A stretch of DNA of 64,000 nucleotides from Macrobrachium rosenbergii (Eukaryota; Arthropoda; Malacostraca; Decapoda; Palaemonidae): positions 41,830,509 through 41,894,508 of the forward strand of contig NC_089767.1 in NCBI RefSeq assembly GCF_040412425.1, read 5' to 3'. Below the pieces are notes generated by a model. The model was not told the origin of the DNA. It searched no databases and was given only the letters and a program-made list of their open reading frames with translations. The translations under genes were made by a program, and so were the position numbers. Numbering within the stretch: position 1 is the stretch's first letter; each line of letters starts with the position of its first letter. Positions 47,377 through 56,972 of the stretch are shown in pieces.

Positions 47377-47854
47377 TATGGTGATGCTTTCAAGTAACAC
47401 ATTTTCATAATCAGTATATATCTTATTTTTTTATTTTAGAGCTTTGGCTCTTATGTACTAAATATTCCCATAATATAGGTGAACGCTATATATACTTTCT
47501 TAAGTAAGGAAATTGGGCTTCTATGCTATATGGTGGAGGTTGCAACTGATTGTCATTTGAAGGGAAGCTTATTAGTGTGTGTGAACTTCCTAACGAGCTA
47601 ATTTTCTAATCACTGTTTCTGCTTTGTAATTGAAAATTTTGTAATTATGTATTTCCACTGAAACGTTCATACTTTAACTGCTAAATCGAGGGGGAGCCCC
47701 CCTTTTTATCATACATATACCCGTGTGTATGCCAGGGTGTTAAAGAGACTGGTATACACTTTTACCACGTGCATTATGATTAATTTTGTAATTGTTATTT
47801 GTTCTTCACAAACTGTCATTATTTTGCGATGATACCTGTTACGTGAATGTATCG

Positions 47855-47943
<89 letters not shown>

Positions 47944-48073
47944 GTGTATGCATGTGTACATGGAGATGTATTAGTTTACAGGTTGTACATTAGAAGCATG
48001 TATCCATTTGTATGCTTAGGTGGTGGAATCACAACTCTTTTAAGTTTTAGTACTTGTCAACTAAACCAACCCC

Positions 48074-48154
<81 letters not shown>

Positions 48155-48783
48155 ATGCACCACGAAGGGACGCGTGCTTGAGAATATTATAAAATCCACG
48201 GCAGAAGGCGAGTGAAACCTGGGACTTTTGAATAAGTACTTTCGTAGTTTATTTTACATTTTCAAGTTCACACTTTAGACTGTATAATAAACTACGAAAG
48301 TACTTGTTCAAAGTCCCGGTTTTCACTCACCTTCTGACGTGGATTTTATAATATAATATAAATAAACAAAAGATACTCGCCGGTGCTTTCATCGACGAGT
48401 TAAATAGGAACCTTTCTCATATCTATACCGCACTGAAATCACGCATAATTTCTCGAGGTAGAACGGCCTGCTATATTAATACAATTAAGGGCACAAAAAA
48501 CGGAAAGGTTTTCCCTAAATGGTGGCGGGCTATTTAAAGAAAATGTCTCTTCCTTCTTCTTGTCGCATGAGGTAAGACTCGCGTAAATCATTTGTACTGC
48601 TTTAAAACTTTCACATAAAAATGAATTTGTCCAGAGTCATGTGATTTTGATTACATTTAAATATTGCTGTGTGATATCTACGTCGTATGATATATGGGAT
48701 AAATTCTCTGTTTACATTTTACTTATATATTTTTCTTGTTTGAAGATATTATACTTATATATTTTTCCTCGTTTCAGGCATAA
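40434..48783 (+). CDS. DUF547 domain protein, seven coding exons (span)
   Basis: Exons 40434-40579, 41698-41858, 43627-43779, 44130-44245, 45322-45497, 46785-46890 and 48778-48783 join in phase to give 287 residues. Residues 1-22 include a mildly hydrophobic N-terminus that is not a convincing signal peptide. The DUF547 domain (Pfam PF04784, as I recall) covers roughly 75-286: FFINLYN at 100-106, LDDIEHGILRGNRPHP at 144-159, DPRLGLVLEPDHRIHSALNC at 170-189, then GAMSCPRLNYYKV, and FHYDWALN near the C-terminus. The family occurs in bacteria, plants and invertebrates and has no established biochemical activity; C189 and C194 sit at the conserved CGA-SCP positions. No disabling mutation is seen, and coding sequence is GC-richer than the introns. 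Promoter and 5' exon are not identified. Confidence 0.93.
40919..41170 (-). mobile_element. LINE-AAT 3' end, inverted, in intron 1
   Basis: Read on the minus strand: AT-rich 3' UTR, AAGCTTGAATTTCAAGTC, CCATATGAATAGGGTTCAT and a tail of about 18 AAT units (40921-40975 on the + strand). No coding part. The TTCTTTGGAAG block is partly lost. Confidence 0.78.
41358..41650 (+). mobile_element. R2 dispersed element in intron 1
   Basis: From TTCACCTCATGCGGTGCACT to a tail reading TATTCTATTGAGTTCAATC. It ends only about 45 bp before the exon 2 acceptor. Its core contains one of the TGACGTCA sites (41588). Confidence 0.85.
41698..41858 (+). CDS. DUF547 gene coding exon 2
   Basis: Completes V49 and encodes 50-102. 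The acceptor is TTTTCCAG. Charged, helical-looking sequence leads into the domain start. It ends ATC A| before GTATCCTTT, phase 1; the split codon AAC gives N103 of INLYN. Confidence 0.93.
41859..43626 (+). other. U12-type (minor spliceosome) intron
   Basis: The donor GTATCCTTT equals the U12 consensus (RTATCCTTT) and departs from U2 donors at +5 (C) and +6. TCCTTAAC at 43598-43605 equals the U12 branch-site consensus, with its branch A about 22 nt before the AG at 43625-43626. There is no pyrimidine tract (CCAAAAAAG before exon 3). Phase 1, which is common for U12 introns. The join is confirmed by restoring INLYN. The intron also holds a T run directly after the donor, CA and GA microsatellites (42180-42206) and a roughly 63-bp duplication (43336-43455). 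Confidence 0.88.
43627..43779 (+). CDS. DUF547 gene coding exon 3
   Basis: Residues 103 (part) to 154 (part), from LYNILTIDALL to LDDIEHGILRG. Donor GTGAGG, phase 1. Confidence 0.95.
43780..44129 (+). other. Intron 3 with internal duplication
   Basis: A 350-bp U2-type intron. About 120 bp (TTAGTTTCACTTTAAG... ...TTATATTAAAACT...TCCATCC) occurs twice, at about 43805-43925 and 43973-44095, making up most of the intron. Confidence 0.85.
44130..44245 (+). CDS. DUF547 gene coding exon 4
   Basis: Residues 154 (part) to 192: NRPHPTTSAIMFEQNDPRLG and onward to ALNCGAM. Acceptor TTGTCTCAG, donor GTAAGT, phase 0. Confidence 0.95.
44388..44660 (+). mobile_element. R2 dispersed element in intron 4
   Basis: From GCAGTACTGTAGGCATTACT to TCTATATTCTATTCTG. 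The core CGCTGAATGACCTCTTAGG is intact and the 5' end is short. Confidence 0.82.
44990..45240. repeat. TATG/GTGT, TATAC and GATA/GGTA microsatellites in intron 4
   Basis: Degenerate (TATG)n and (GT)n from 45020, (ACATTATACTATATT)-type units near 45135-45175, then GATA and about 8 GGTA units (45180-45222). 44820-44990 before it is unexplained unique sequence. Confidence 0.9.
45322..45497 (+). CDS. DUF547 gene coding exon 5
   Basis: Residues 193-250 plus two bases of K251, from SCPRLNYYKV through FEWFSSDF. Acceptor CTCTTGCAG. Donor GTAAGG within AAG TAA, phase 2. Confidence 0.95.
45541..46060 (+). repeat. (CATA)n with tandem about 120-bp units in intron 5
   Basis: Four to five copies of TTGTTATTGGTAACGAGATC, AAATATACACCTTTATAGG and GTACTGAATAGTC, each joined to CATA repeats that shrink from the first to the last copy. 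Confidence 0.9.
46082..46420 (+). repeat. About 65-bp minisatellite in intron 5, 5 copies
   Basis: The unit contains GTACAATCATTATTGCCCTA followed by a T-rich stretch with TTTTATTTTT. Confidence 0.88.
46785..46890 (+). CDS. DUF547 gene coding exon 6
   Basis: Residues 251 (part) to 286, ending YTFHYDWALNA. Acceptor CTTCTTCAG, donor GTGAGT, phase 0. A CT array starts about 13 bp after the donor. Confidence 0.93.
46903..47380 (+). repeat. Four (CT)n arrays in tandem units, intron 6
   Basis: CT arrays at about 46903-46948, 47013-47086, 47154-47225 and 47323-47372, separated by copies of GATAATGATGCTTCTA, TTTAAACTTAATATGTGT and AACTTCATTTTAAAG. The unit is about 140 bp including its CT tract. 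Confidence 0.95.
47381..47859. other. Intron 6 unique sequence
   Basis: Nothing recognised. Confidence 0.5.
47860..48152. repeat. (AT)n-(GT)n and (AT)n arrays, intron 6
   Basis: AT at 47862-47910 then GT to 47938, and a second AT array at 48078-48152 that directly borders foldback D2. Confidence 0.96.
48183..48365. mobile_element. Foldback element D, copy 2, intron 6
   Basis: TTATAAAATCCACG, GGCGAGTGAAACC and AAGTACTTTCGTAGTTTATT on the left pair with AATAAACTACGAAAGTACTT, GGTTTTCACTCACC and CGTGGATTTTATAA on the right, with about 45 bp between. AAATCCACG and CTTTCG recall copy 1 at 14871. Both border long AT arrays. Confidence 0.82.
48778..48783 (+). CDS. DUF547 gene coding exon 7 (one codon plus stop)
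   Basis: Acceptor CGTTTCAG, then GCA TAA: residue A287 and the stop. The exon otherwise is 3' UTR. A two-base shift of the acceptor would open a different frame of about 17 residues (HNASKSKF...), but phase 0 of exon 6 and the usual family end near YDW-LN favour the stop given here. Confidence 0.8.
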   Translation, partial: A

Positions 48784-49140
48784 TGCGTCGAAGAGCAAGT
48801 TTCTCCTGGTGATCAGTGTGACTTCTGCGTGACCTTGGAACTAGAAAGTTAAATGATCTAGTCTGATTGGGGAAGAATGTATTCTACGTTCTCTAGGGAA
48901 TGTATAACCTGTCTAGTATTATATTCATCTTCTGTCATGTATCATCTTAGCATTGTTTAATGTGTAGGTATTCATCAAGTTAAACGTTATTACTAGATAT
49001 ATATATCAAGTAAATTAGTGTATTGGTGGGAGTTACCATACAGGGTAGATTCTGTGTGTGTGTGGTTGTACGTATTTTAAGTTTTCCCTTTTCCATACTT
49101 TGGCCATTTTGGGTCTTATTAAATGAAGTAAATGTTTTTA
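48784..49140 (+). other. DUF547 gene 3' UTR (probable)
   Basis: Unique sequence after the stop. ATTAAA at 49118-49123 with TGTTTTTAAAATTGGTG downstream is the first plausible polyadenylation signal. AATAAA at 49874-49879 is an alternative distal site. The true end is not visible. Confidence 0.5.
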
Positions 49141-49256
49141 AAATTGGTGCCCCTTCCAACTATCGTTTTTTGTAAGTTTAACATCCTTTGCAAGCCTTAT
49201 TTGTCCCAGTTATTGCTTCTCATGGGTGGGAATTTCTTCCGGGAACACATAATGTG

Positions 49257-49257
<1 letters not shown>

Positions 49258-49320
<63 letters not shown>
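49258..49320. repeat. (GA)n microsatellite
   Basis: About 31 GA units with one AAA interruption. Confidence 0.96.
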
Positions 49321-49323
<3 letters not shown>

Positions 49324-50866
49324 ATCCAAATATCCAAACAAAAGCCAGCAAACTGCAGGTAACCAGGTCCTCCCCCCGCCCTCAATAACTGTCATACTTT
49401 AGACCTTGTGTTATTGTAGAGTATTGCCTTTGACGTACAGATTGGCTTCCCATTCTTTGTCAAGCAAATGACCTTTCATATGAAGGTAATTAATTACTTT
49501 TGCTATTTTTGGGGGAAAAAAATTAGCAACAGTTCTTGCTTTCGTTTTCCTGATTCCCACAATCTGCCAATTTTTGCTTTCTCCTTTTTTAAAACCCTAC
49601 GTTGTTTTTTTTTGTTTTTTTTTTTTCCTTAAAGGGTTCCTTCTGCATAAAAGAGCACCCATAGTACCCGGCCTCAAAGAGAAAACGCCCTGCTTTCACA
49701 TCGTAATTTGTTTTGTAAAAGGTCTTTATCTTTCAAAAGTCATTCCTTTAGCTTTCTCTTTTTTTCAAGGTTACTTGCTCATTATCCCCCACTCCCTCCC
49801 ACCACCCCTACCCTTTAGTTTGTAATCCGGATTAGGCTAAGGTTGTCTCTATCCAGTTGGTCTCTGCAGTGAAAATAAAGAATGATAAATCTGGAAAATT
49901 TGAAGGGGAAAAAATACAGAATCTCAGCAGGTTCCAGAGACCGTGGCTCTTTTATCTTTGTGTAATGCTGACATAGAAAATTGTCTGATTAGCAGGATTA
50001 CGGCATTAAACGGCTGTATAGTTTCCACTCAACTGTGGAATCATAGAAAGTCTGCTTTATGGAGTCTAATGCCAGTATCTGTTGAGTATCAGAATAAGCA
50101 CGGAAAATAGAGTAGATTTTATAGATTATTCACATGATTTCTGTTTACAGTGTTACATGAACCACACTTCTGTTATAGCTGGTATGTGTAATTCGGTAAA
50201 ATTGCAGTTTACTTTGTAACCTAGGTGTTAGGTGTAGATAGATTATTGGTTTCCCGAAAAGAATCAGTTTCGAAGTGGTAAACGTGGTTTATTCACAGTA
50301 AAATCTGTGCTAAAGTAATGTAGTTCCTGGTTAAGCGAAGTTAAACTGCCATTTTACCTGTGGCCCCTTATCCACTTTTGTCTGCTTTTATATATCTTGT
50401 TATGTCTTGTTTCAACAAAAGACGTTAGTGATATGGTGTGTTTTATTTCAGTGTCTTCCTTTGTGATGAAAACATTGACTTTGGGTATCAACCCGTAGTT
50501 TGGAATTTTACAATAAACTTTCAAGAGACGTTTGTCATTCCGTGAAGAAATTGTAGTGAAAAACAAATTTTTTTCATTTAGTGATCTTTGTGTACTTTGT
50601 TTGCTGGAGGGAATTTATTTTTCTTGTGATATATTTGGTAACTGTAGAAATTTATGTTATGGTTCAAAGGACGCACGCAGAATCACTAGAAATCTTTTAG
50701 TCTTCTTCAGTCACCAGTTTGTATTTCAAAGGTGAATAGCGTTCCATACTCTGTATTTTTCATATGAGGTTCCCCATTTTCTATATGTTGATTACCATTG
50801 TTTTTTTTTAGAGGGGGGATAGGGTTAATACGATTAATCTTTCCTTCTAGAGTACTTCATCTCTGT
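49321..50866. other. Intergenic
   Basis: Several T tracts and no recognisable gene. It may include a distal 3' UTR of the DUF547 gene. Confidence 0.4.
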
Positions 50867-51765
50867 TAATGACAGGGTTTCATGAGCACCTTTCATTATT
50901 GATGTTAATGACAGTGTTTCATCAGCACCTTTAATTATTGCTGCTAACGACATGGTTTCATGAACACCTTTAATTATTGCTGTTAATGACAGGGTTTCAT
51001 GAGCACCTTTAATTATTGCTGCTAACGACAGGGTTTCATGAACACCTTTAATTATTGCTGTTAATGACAGGGTTTCATGAGCACCTTTAATTATTGCTGC
51101 TAACGACAGGGTTTCATGAACACCTTTAATTATTGCAGTTAATGACAGGGTTTCATGAGCACCTTTAATTATTGCTGTTAATGACAGGGTTTCATGAGCA
51201 CCTTTAATTATTGCAGTTAATGACAGGGTTTCATGAGCACCCTTCATTATTGCAGTTAATGACAGGGTTTCATGAGCACCTTTAATTATTGCAGTTAATG
51301 ACAGGGTTCATGAGCACCTTTAATTATTGCAGTTAATGACAGGGATTCATGAGCACCTTTAATTATTGCAGTTAATGACTGGGATTCATGAGCACCTTTA
51401 ATTATTGCAGTTAATGACAGGGATTCATGAGCACCTTTAATTATTGCAGCTAATGACAGGGATTCATGAGCACCTTTAATTATTGCAGTTAATGAGAGGG
51501 TTCATGAGCACCTTTAATTATTGCAGTTAATGACAGGGATTCATGAGCACCTTTCATTATTGCAGTTAATGACAGGGTTTCATGAGCACCTTTCATTATT
51601 GCAGTTAATGACAGGGTCTCATGAGCACCTTTAATTATTGCAGTTAATGACGGATTCATGAGCACCTTTAATTATTGCAGTTAATGACAGGGTCTCATGA
51701 GCACCTTTAATTATTGCAGTTAATGACAGGGTCTCATGAGCACCTTTAATTTTTGCTTGTGGTGT
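50867..51765 (-). repeat. 39-bp minisatellite, about 23 copies
   Basis: The + strand unit is GTTAATGACAGGGTTTCATG then AGCACCTTTAATTATTGCA. On the minus strand the first ten or so copies stay open as a 13-residue repeat, KGAHETLSLTAII, over 137 codons. Later copies have 38-bp units that break the frame. A few copies carry GCTAACGACAGGG and GAACACC as paired alternative variants, in alternation, showing a higher-order 78-bp period. Intergenic, no splice or promoter support. Confidence 0.93.
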
Positions 51766-52439
51766 CTTTAGGGGCAATGGCCTTTACCTGTTGTTTTATT
51801 AATGTCGTAACACCTCCTTCAGAATGCCATTCATACAGTCACTGCTGTATTGATTAATGTAACCTTCAATTCGTTTTTAGTTTCATTAACTTTTAGAGCA
51901 CTCAAATACATACAGACAGATGTGATCATAGATTGTGACAAAATACTCACGTACATACAGACATGTGATCATAACAGACTGTGACAAAAAGATGCGTTTT
52001 AGGCTACACTTTGAAAGGGCTTTGACACTAGGTCAGAATGCTTGACGCGCGATAAGGGCATCCTGTAAGAAAATCTCGTCAACAAGATAGCACTTATCTT
52101 TTGCTAAACTAGTTCAGGACCCAGTTGCACCTGAAACATTCAGCGTCGAGTGTTTTTTTTTTTTTTTTTTTTTTTTTACTCCATCATCCAATCGCTTCTG
52201 AATTCCCTTTCACGTGTTCCCCAATTTGACATTTATGAAAGTATGGGTGTTGTGAATGTATTTTTTTTTTTACTGAGCCGAGGTAGTTTATTGTACATCG
52301 TATGTTTTTTAAGTATATTGCCTGATGTTTTGTGTGTGTGTGAAGGGGAGTTTTTTTGTATGAATACTGGCCTGGTTGACATTTTAGGCTTACTGTCGTC
52401 TTGATTACGATAATGGTGCGGTTTGACACAGCACAAGGC
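51766..52439. other. Intergenic with poly-T
   Basis: T tract at 52154-52178. Nothing else recognised. Confidence 0.45.
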
Positions 52440-52477
52440 ATACATATGTATATGTGTGTATATGTGTATATACATAT

Positions 52478-52564
<87 letters not shown>

Positions 52565-52582
52565 TTATATATATATATATAT

Positions 52583-52622
<40 letters not shown>

Positions 52623-52745
52623 GCAGATGCTTGCTATCACTCGCATTTGCTAGTTCCCATCTCCACACCATACCCATACCCATATCCGTACCATACCCAT
52701 ACCCATATCTGTACCATACCCATTCTTATACCAATACCCATACCC
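52440..52745. repeat. (CA)n, (AT)n and (CCATAC)n arrays
   Basis: TATGTG/CACA to 52500, AT arrays to 52622, then 52663-52745 of CCATACCCATACCCATATC, GTACCATACC, the reverse complement of the minisatellite at 5030-5302. Confidence 0.93.
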
Positions 52746-53675
52746 AGGAGAATAAATTAATGTCAGAACTCAAGTAAGAGTCTGTGATTCCACTCTGTTA
52801 AGGAGAACTTGTGTGAAGATCATCCCAAATATTTGAACATTACTCCATATGAGGACAGAAAATAAGAAAATGCTTATCAGGAGAGGTACATACAGCACAA
52901 AAATGCCACATCCAGCCCGTGAGAAGCAGATTTAGCAGGCCCCTTTGATAATTCTTTCCAGAAATAATGCTATTTACTTCTGTATCAAAAAATGCTGACA
53001 GACTGAAAGGATTCAATTCCAAATTCTCAAGCTACTGTCGAGGCAGAAAAAATAGTAGGCAGAGGTAGTCAAATGGATGGTCTTGAAAACATGAAAACAA
53101 ACCAGTTTTAGCCTGCTCCACTTCAGGATAACATCCTGTTCGGCATTAATAGCATGTCACAATACTGAGCCAGATTGCAAGCAGTAATCTGGTGGCGATC
53201 TGTCAAGAGTAGAATCATCTGCATATAAATGAGTGAGAAATCCTAGCCATTATGCAGTGACTTCTTGGTCTCCTGAACTGTGCAGCACTTCTCTGAGTGC
53301 AGATGAGAAGGGTAACTGCCTTCTTTCCAGATATTTGAAAGAGAATTAGATATAATTCTGATGGAATGCCTGGAAATGGTGAAGAACTGACTTTTCTCAT
53401 ATTTATTGCTTTTCTAATGTGTGATTTTATATTTACAAGGACTGAAGGTCTTTAGATTAAAACGTACAGGATTGAATTAATATTGTCTGAAAACGAAGAT
53501 TTTACAAACATTTAAAATTAAAATCGTGTTCCTGACGTCGATGGCCATTGTTTTGTAACGCAGCGTAAGCAGATGAGCAGTCAGGAAGTGTAAATATCCC
53601 AATTATAGCTTAGCCTTCGTCAGAGGTGAAAGAGATAAGGGAGAGAGAGGAAAAAAGAAAACGTCATTGGTAGAC
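52746..53675. other. Intergenic
   Basis: Nothing recognised. Confidence 0.45.
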
Positions 53676-54235
53676 TGATGTGAAACGCTTTTGATTCACC
53701 TCATCCAGGAAAAACATAGATTGAAAGTGTCTCCTAGACTGATGTGAAACGCTTTTGATTCACCTCATCCAGGAAAAACATAGATTGAAAGTGTCTCCTA
53801 GACTGATGTGAAACGCTTTTGATTCACCTCATCCAGGAAAAACATAGATTGAAAGTGTCTCCTAGACTGATGTGAAACGCCTTTGATTCACTTCATTCAG
53901 GAAAAATATAGCAATGATAGCACTCAAAGTGTCCTCTAGACTGATGTGAAGCCCCTTTGATTCACTTCACTCTGGAAAAACATAGCATTGAAAATGTCTC
54001 CTAGACTGATGTTCAAGAAACGCCTTTGATTCACTTCATTCTGGAAAAACATAGCATTGAAAATGTCTCCTAGACTGATGTTCAAGAAACGCCTTTGATT
54101 CACTTCATTCTGGAAAAACATGGCATTGAAAGTCACTCCATGTTTAAGAAGATTGTGTCTAGAAGACACTGATGTGAAACGCCTTTGATTCACTTCATCC
54201 AGGAAAAACGTAGCGTTGAAAGTGTCTCCATATTT
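53676..54235 (+). repeat. 64-bp minisatellite, about 9 copies
   Basis: The unit is GTCTCCTAGACTGATGTGAA, ACGCTTTTGATTCACCTCAT, CCAGGAAAAACATAGATTGA, AAGT. The first three copies are essentially identical (recent), while the later ones differ by substitutions and indels. An 85-codon minus-strand frame over the array is a repeat translation. Confidence 0.92.
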
Positions 54236-55913
54236 AAGAAGATTCTGCCGTTAGAGGTGGACAAGTCTGATGTAATTCAAAGAGATGTAAATAGCGACTG
54301 TCATATGAATTGCAGAACAGGAAAGTCATTGGTCATGCCCCTCCCTTAAGCCATGGACGAAGTTGCAATGTTGGTGTGAAGTATTTTTTTTTTCGCTACC
54401 AAGGACAGGATAACAACACCGAACAATCCTGGTCTATTAATAATTGTGGACAGTTGTGTCCTTCACAGATCAACAGAAATAATCGCAATAGACTCGACAA
54501 GACCCAAACAAGATTCACTGATATCTGGGTATCAAAATAAATTATCTCTGCGGTTCGGTAGAAATCAAGGCTCTAAATTAATTAGTCTAAGTTTCTGTAT
54601 TTGTTTTATTGTTCATTCGTTAGATACTTCAGTTCATGGGAAACTACGAGGAAGTTTTCTTTGTAAAAATAAAAGGGATTTACTTACAGAAAAATAACAG
54701 AGCCAGAGAACGATATTGTGCAAGATGTCAGCTCCCAGTTTGCCTCAGTTTAAAGGCAAAAACTGATCACTTATGCTGAAATAACCCCCCATATTCCTTT
54801 GAAGTATCATCAGCATTTTGGCAACGGTATCCTTTGATAGATAGAATTCAGTGCAATATGACATCAAAGCAACCTTCTGGTATGAATGTGATCATAAAAA
54901 AAAGGTGGAGTAGAAACCTGTTTCACCGGCAACGCAAGTTCATGACAAGGTCGAGGAACTGCATTGTGGGAAAACCGGGTTACGATCGGGGTTGGGCAGG
55001 GTGGTGTTGTCTTGTGGAAGGGGGTGTACCCTGTGAAATCTTTCTAGGCACGTGTCGGCGTTTCATGCTTGCAATACAAAAGCATTCCGCATTCGTTATT
55101 GATATCAGGAGCCTGTGCTACACCTGAAGGTGGCCATATTAGCTTGTGAAGTGTAGTCTGGGAAGCTGAATCCATGTCTGCGTGAACATTCGTGCTTCAG
55201 AAGAGCGTACGAGAGAGTTTAAAGCATAGAATATCTCCGATTGCTGCCGAGAAGCCAAAGCCGTGAAGGGTAGTGACCTTACTGTGCTTTTGATGGCCGT
55301 AATTGATTGAGATAATTCCCAGTGACAGGGACTTTTGTATTAAAGAAAAAAAAGTGTGATTATACCATACTGAATACAGGGGATGAATGTGGGAGAAGGG
55401 TGAACAGAACAAAATATAATTCATAGTAGTCTTAGTTATGGTAGGAGAAAGTGAGGCATTAGGTACAATATGTCACAATTTTCGTTTTACCTGGGAATTT
55501 GTTTATACAGAATGGGAACATGTAAATAAATATTTTAAATAAATAAATAAATATATAAATAAATAAATTCGAAAATAAATGTTTATTTGAGTTTAAAGTA
55601 CCTGAGTGATGATCAGTAAAATTTTCACGATTGTGTCACATTTATTGTCATCGTGATTTTTTTTTGTCACATCGAGTTAATTAGCACATAGCAGGAGACT
55701 GGTAGCGGTATTGCCCGTGGCGACGAAGTGTGAGCGGCTAATTAACGTACGTGATTTGTTTCTGTTACGTAAAATGTTGTGACAACAGAGAGGAAAAAAA
55801 ATGAAGACCACATAATATCGGAGCTCGCATCCGCTTAGTACTATGACGTAAGTTGCAGTAAACATTCCTAATAGCCCCGCTGGGACTAGTCTTAGCTCAC
55901 CGCTGCTGGACAG
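54236..55913. other. Intergenic
   Basis: Contains an AAATA-rich tract near 55528-55568. No exon could be supported. Confidence 0.4.
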
Positions 55914-55993
55914 CGCTGACTTAGCTAACCCGCTCGGAAGTCATCACCAGACCAGACTCTCTCACCTCATTCAGTGATTGTCCGACCGGCGTC
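55914..55993 (+). promoter_or_regulatory. Core promoter and 5' UTR of the signal-peptide gene (tentative)
   Basis: CATTCAGTG at 55968-55976 fits the arthropod Inr; initiation there would leave a leader of about 20 nt. No TATA box is evident at the right distance. Alternatively the leader starts further upstream. Confidence 0.3.
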
Positions 55994-56065
55994 ATGAAGG
56001 CAACGTTGGTGCTCGTTGTTGCGTTGACTTGGACGCTGGCGTACGGCCAGTTCGACTTCTTCCCG
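55994..56065 (+). CDS. First coding exon of a secreted protein (partial gene)
   Basis: ATG at 55994 opens 24 codons: MKATLVLVVALTWTLAYGQF followed by DFFP. This is a textbook signal peptide: one Lys, a hydrophobic core of about 12 residues, small residues AYG before the probable cleavage site, and a mature start at Q19. A GTAAGC donor follows at 56066, phase 0. CCGGCGTC before the ATG and a GC-richer leader (55870-55993) suggest a real 5' UTR, and TTCAGTG at 55971 resembles the arthropod initiator TCAGT. No confident second exon was found up to 64000, so the mature protein and its function are unknown. Confidence 0.7.
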
Positions 56066-56519
56066 GTAAGCTCATTTTCTTTTTCCTAAGTGCATTTTGC
56101 ATTGTATCTTTTTTCTTATCTTCCCTGTAAGGTATTTTCTTTTTCCGAGTTACTTTGTTCACCGTATCTTTTGATTTTTTCTCAATTGAATGTCGTCATT
56201 GATATTTTCTCTCAGTTTGATGGTCAGTGCGTCTGAAGCTTTTGTGTATTCTTTCCTAGTGTGCAGGGTTATCTGTTATATGTCTGCGTACAATTAATTG
56301 TACAGTACATTGCGTAAAATTAGAAAGAAAAAATAAGTGACTGAAGAGTGCAAACAATTTTTAGGGCCAGTTATCCTTAGGACCATTTCGAAAACTACGA
56401 ATAGACAGTAGTTTTTTAAGAAAAAAAATTTGTTTTTAGAAGAAATTCGTTATTTAAATGCTATAAAAATTATTTCACCAAAATGTGTATAAAAACAATG
56501 CCGAATATATACACTATAT
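56066..56519 (+). other. Intron 1 of the signal-peptide gene, start
   Basis: It contains a diverged repeat of CATTTTCTTTTTCC-like sequence near 56074 and 56132. No exon seen. Confidence 0.4.
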
Positions 56520-56541
56520 ATATACATACACACACACACAG

Positions 56542-56620
<79 letters not shown>
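56520..56620. repeat. (CA)n-(AT)n microsatellite
   Basis: CA units to 56560 then about 30 AT units. Confidence 0.96.
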
Positions 56621-56625
<5 letters not shown>

Positions 56626-56941
56626 ATGTTATAATAATGCTATTTTATGTACCTGGGCAAATTGGGCTTTGGGACTGTAAGAGATAATTTAAAAAACCAA
56701 TAACCAAATATATCATTATTAGCGTTATTAATAAAGTAATGATGACGTTAATGTAATAATGATGGTAACGATGACTTCGAGTGCATTCACGCGTCAGAGG
56801 AAGATCTGACGTTCTAATAACACTCTCACTTGCCTCCCGCAAGGTGATCGTAAATCTTAAAATGGCTGTAAAATTTCGCTAATAACACGCTTATTCTAAA
56901 CACACTTATATACTAAAAATAACAGACGTTTTGTGTGAGTC

Positions 56942-56972
<31 letters not shown>

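Noticed and set aside
50834..51247. 137-codon repeat protein KGAHETLSLTAII
   Set aside because: The unit is 39 bp and stop-free, so an open frame is expected. There is no start context, splice site or promoter, and 38-bp units interrupt it.
50867..51765. CRISPR-like array
   Set aside because: Units are directly adjacent without unique spacers and the genome is eukaryotic; it is a minisatellite.
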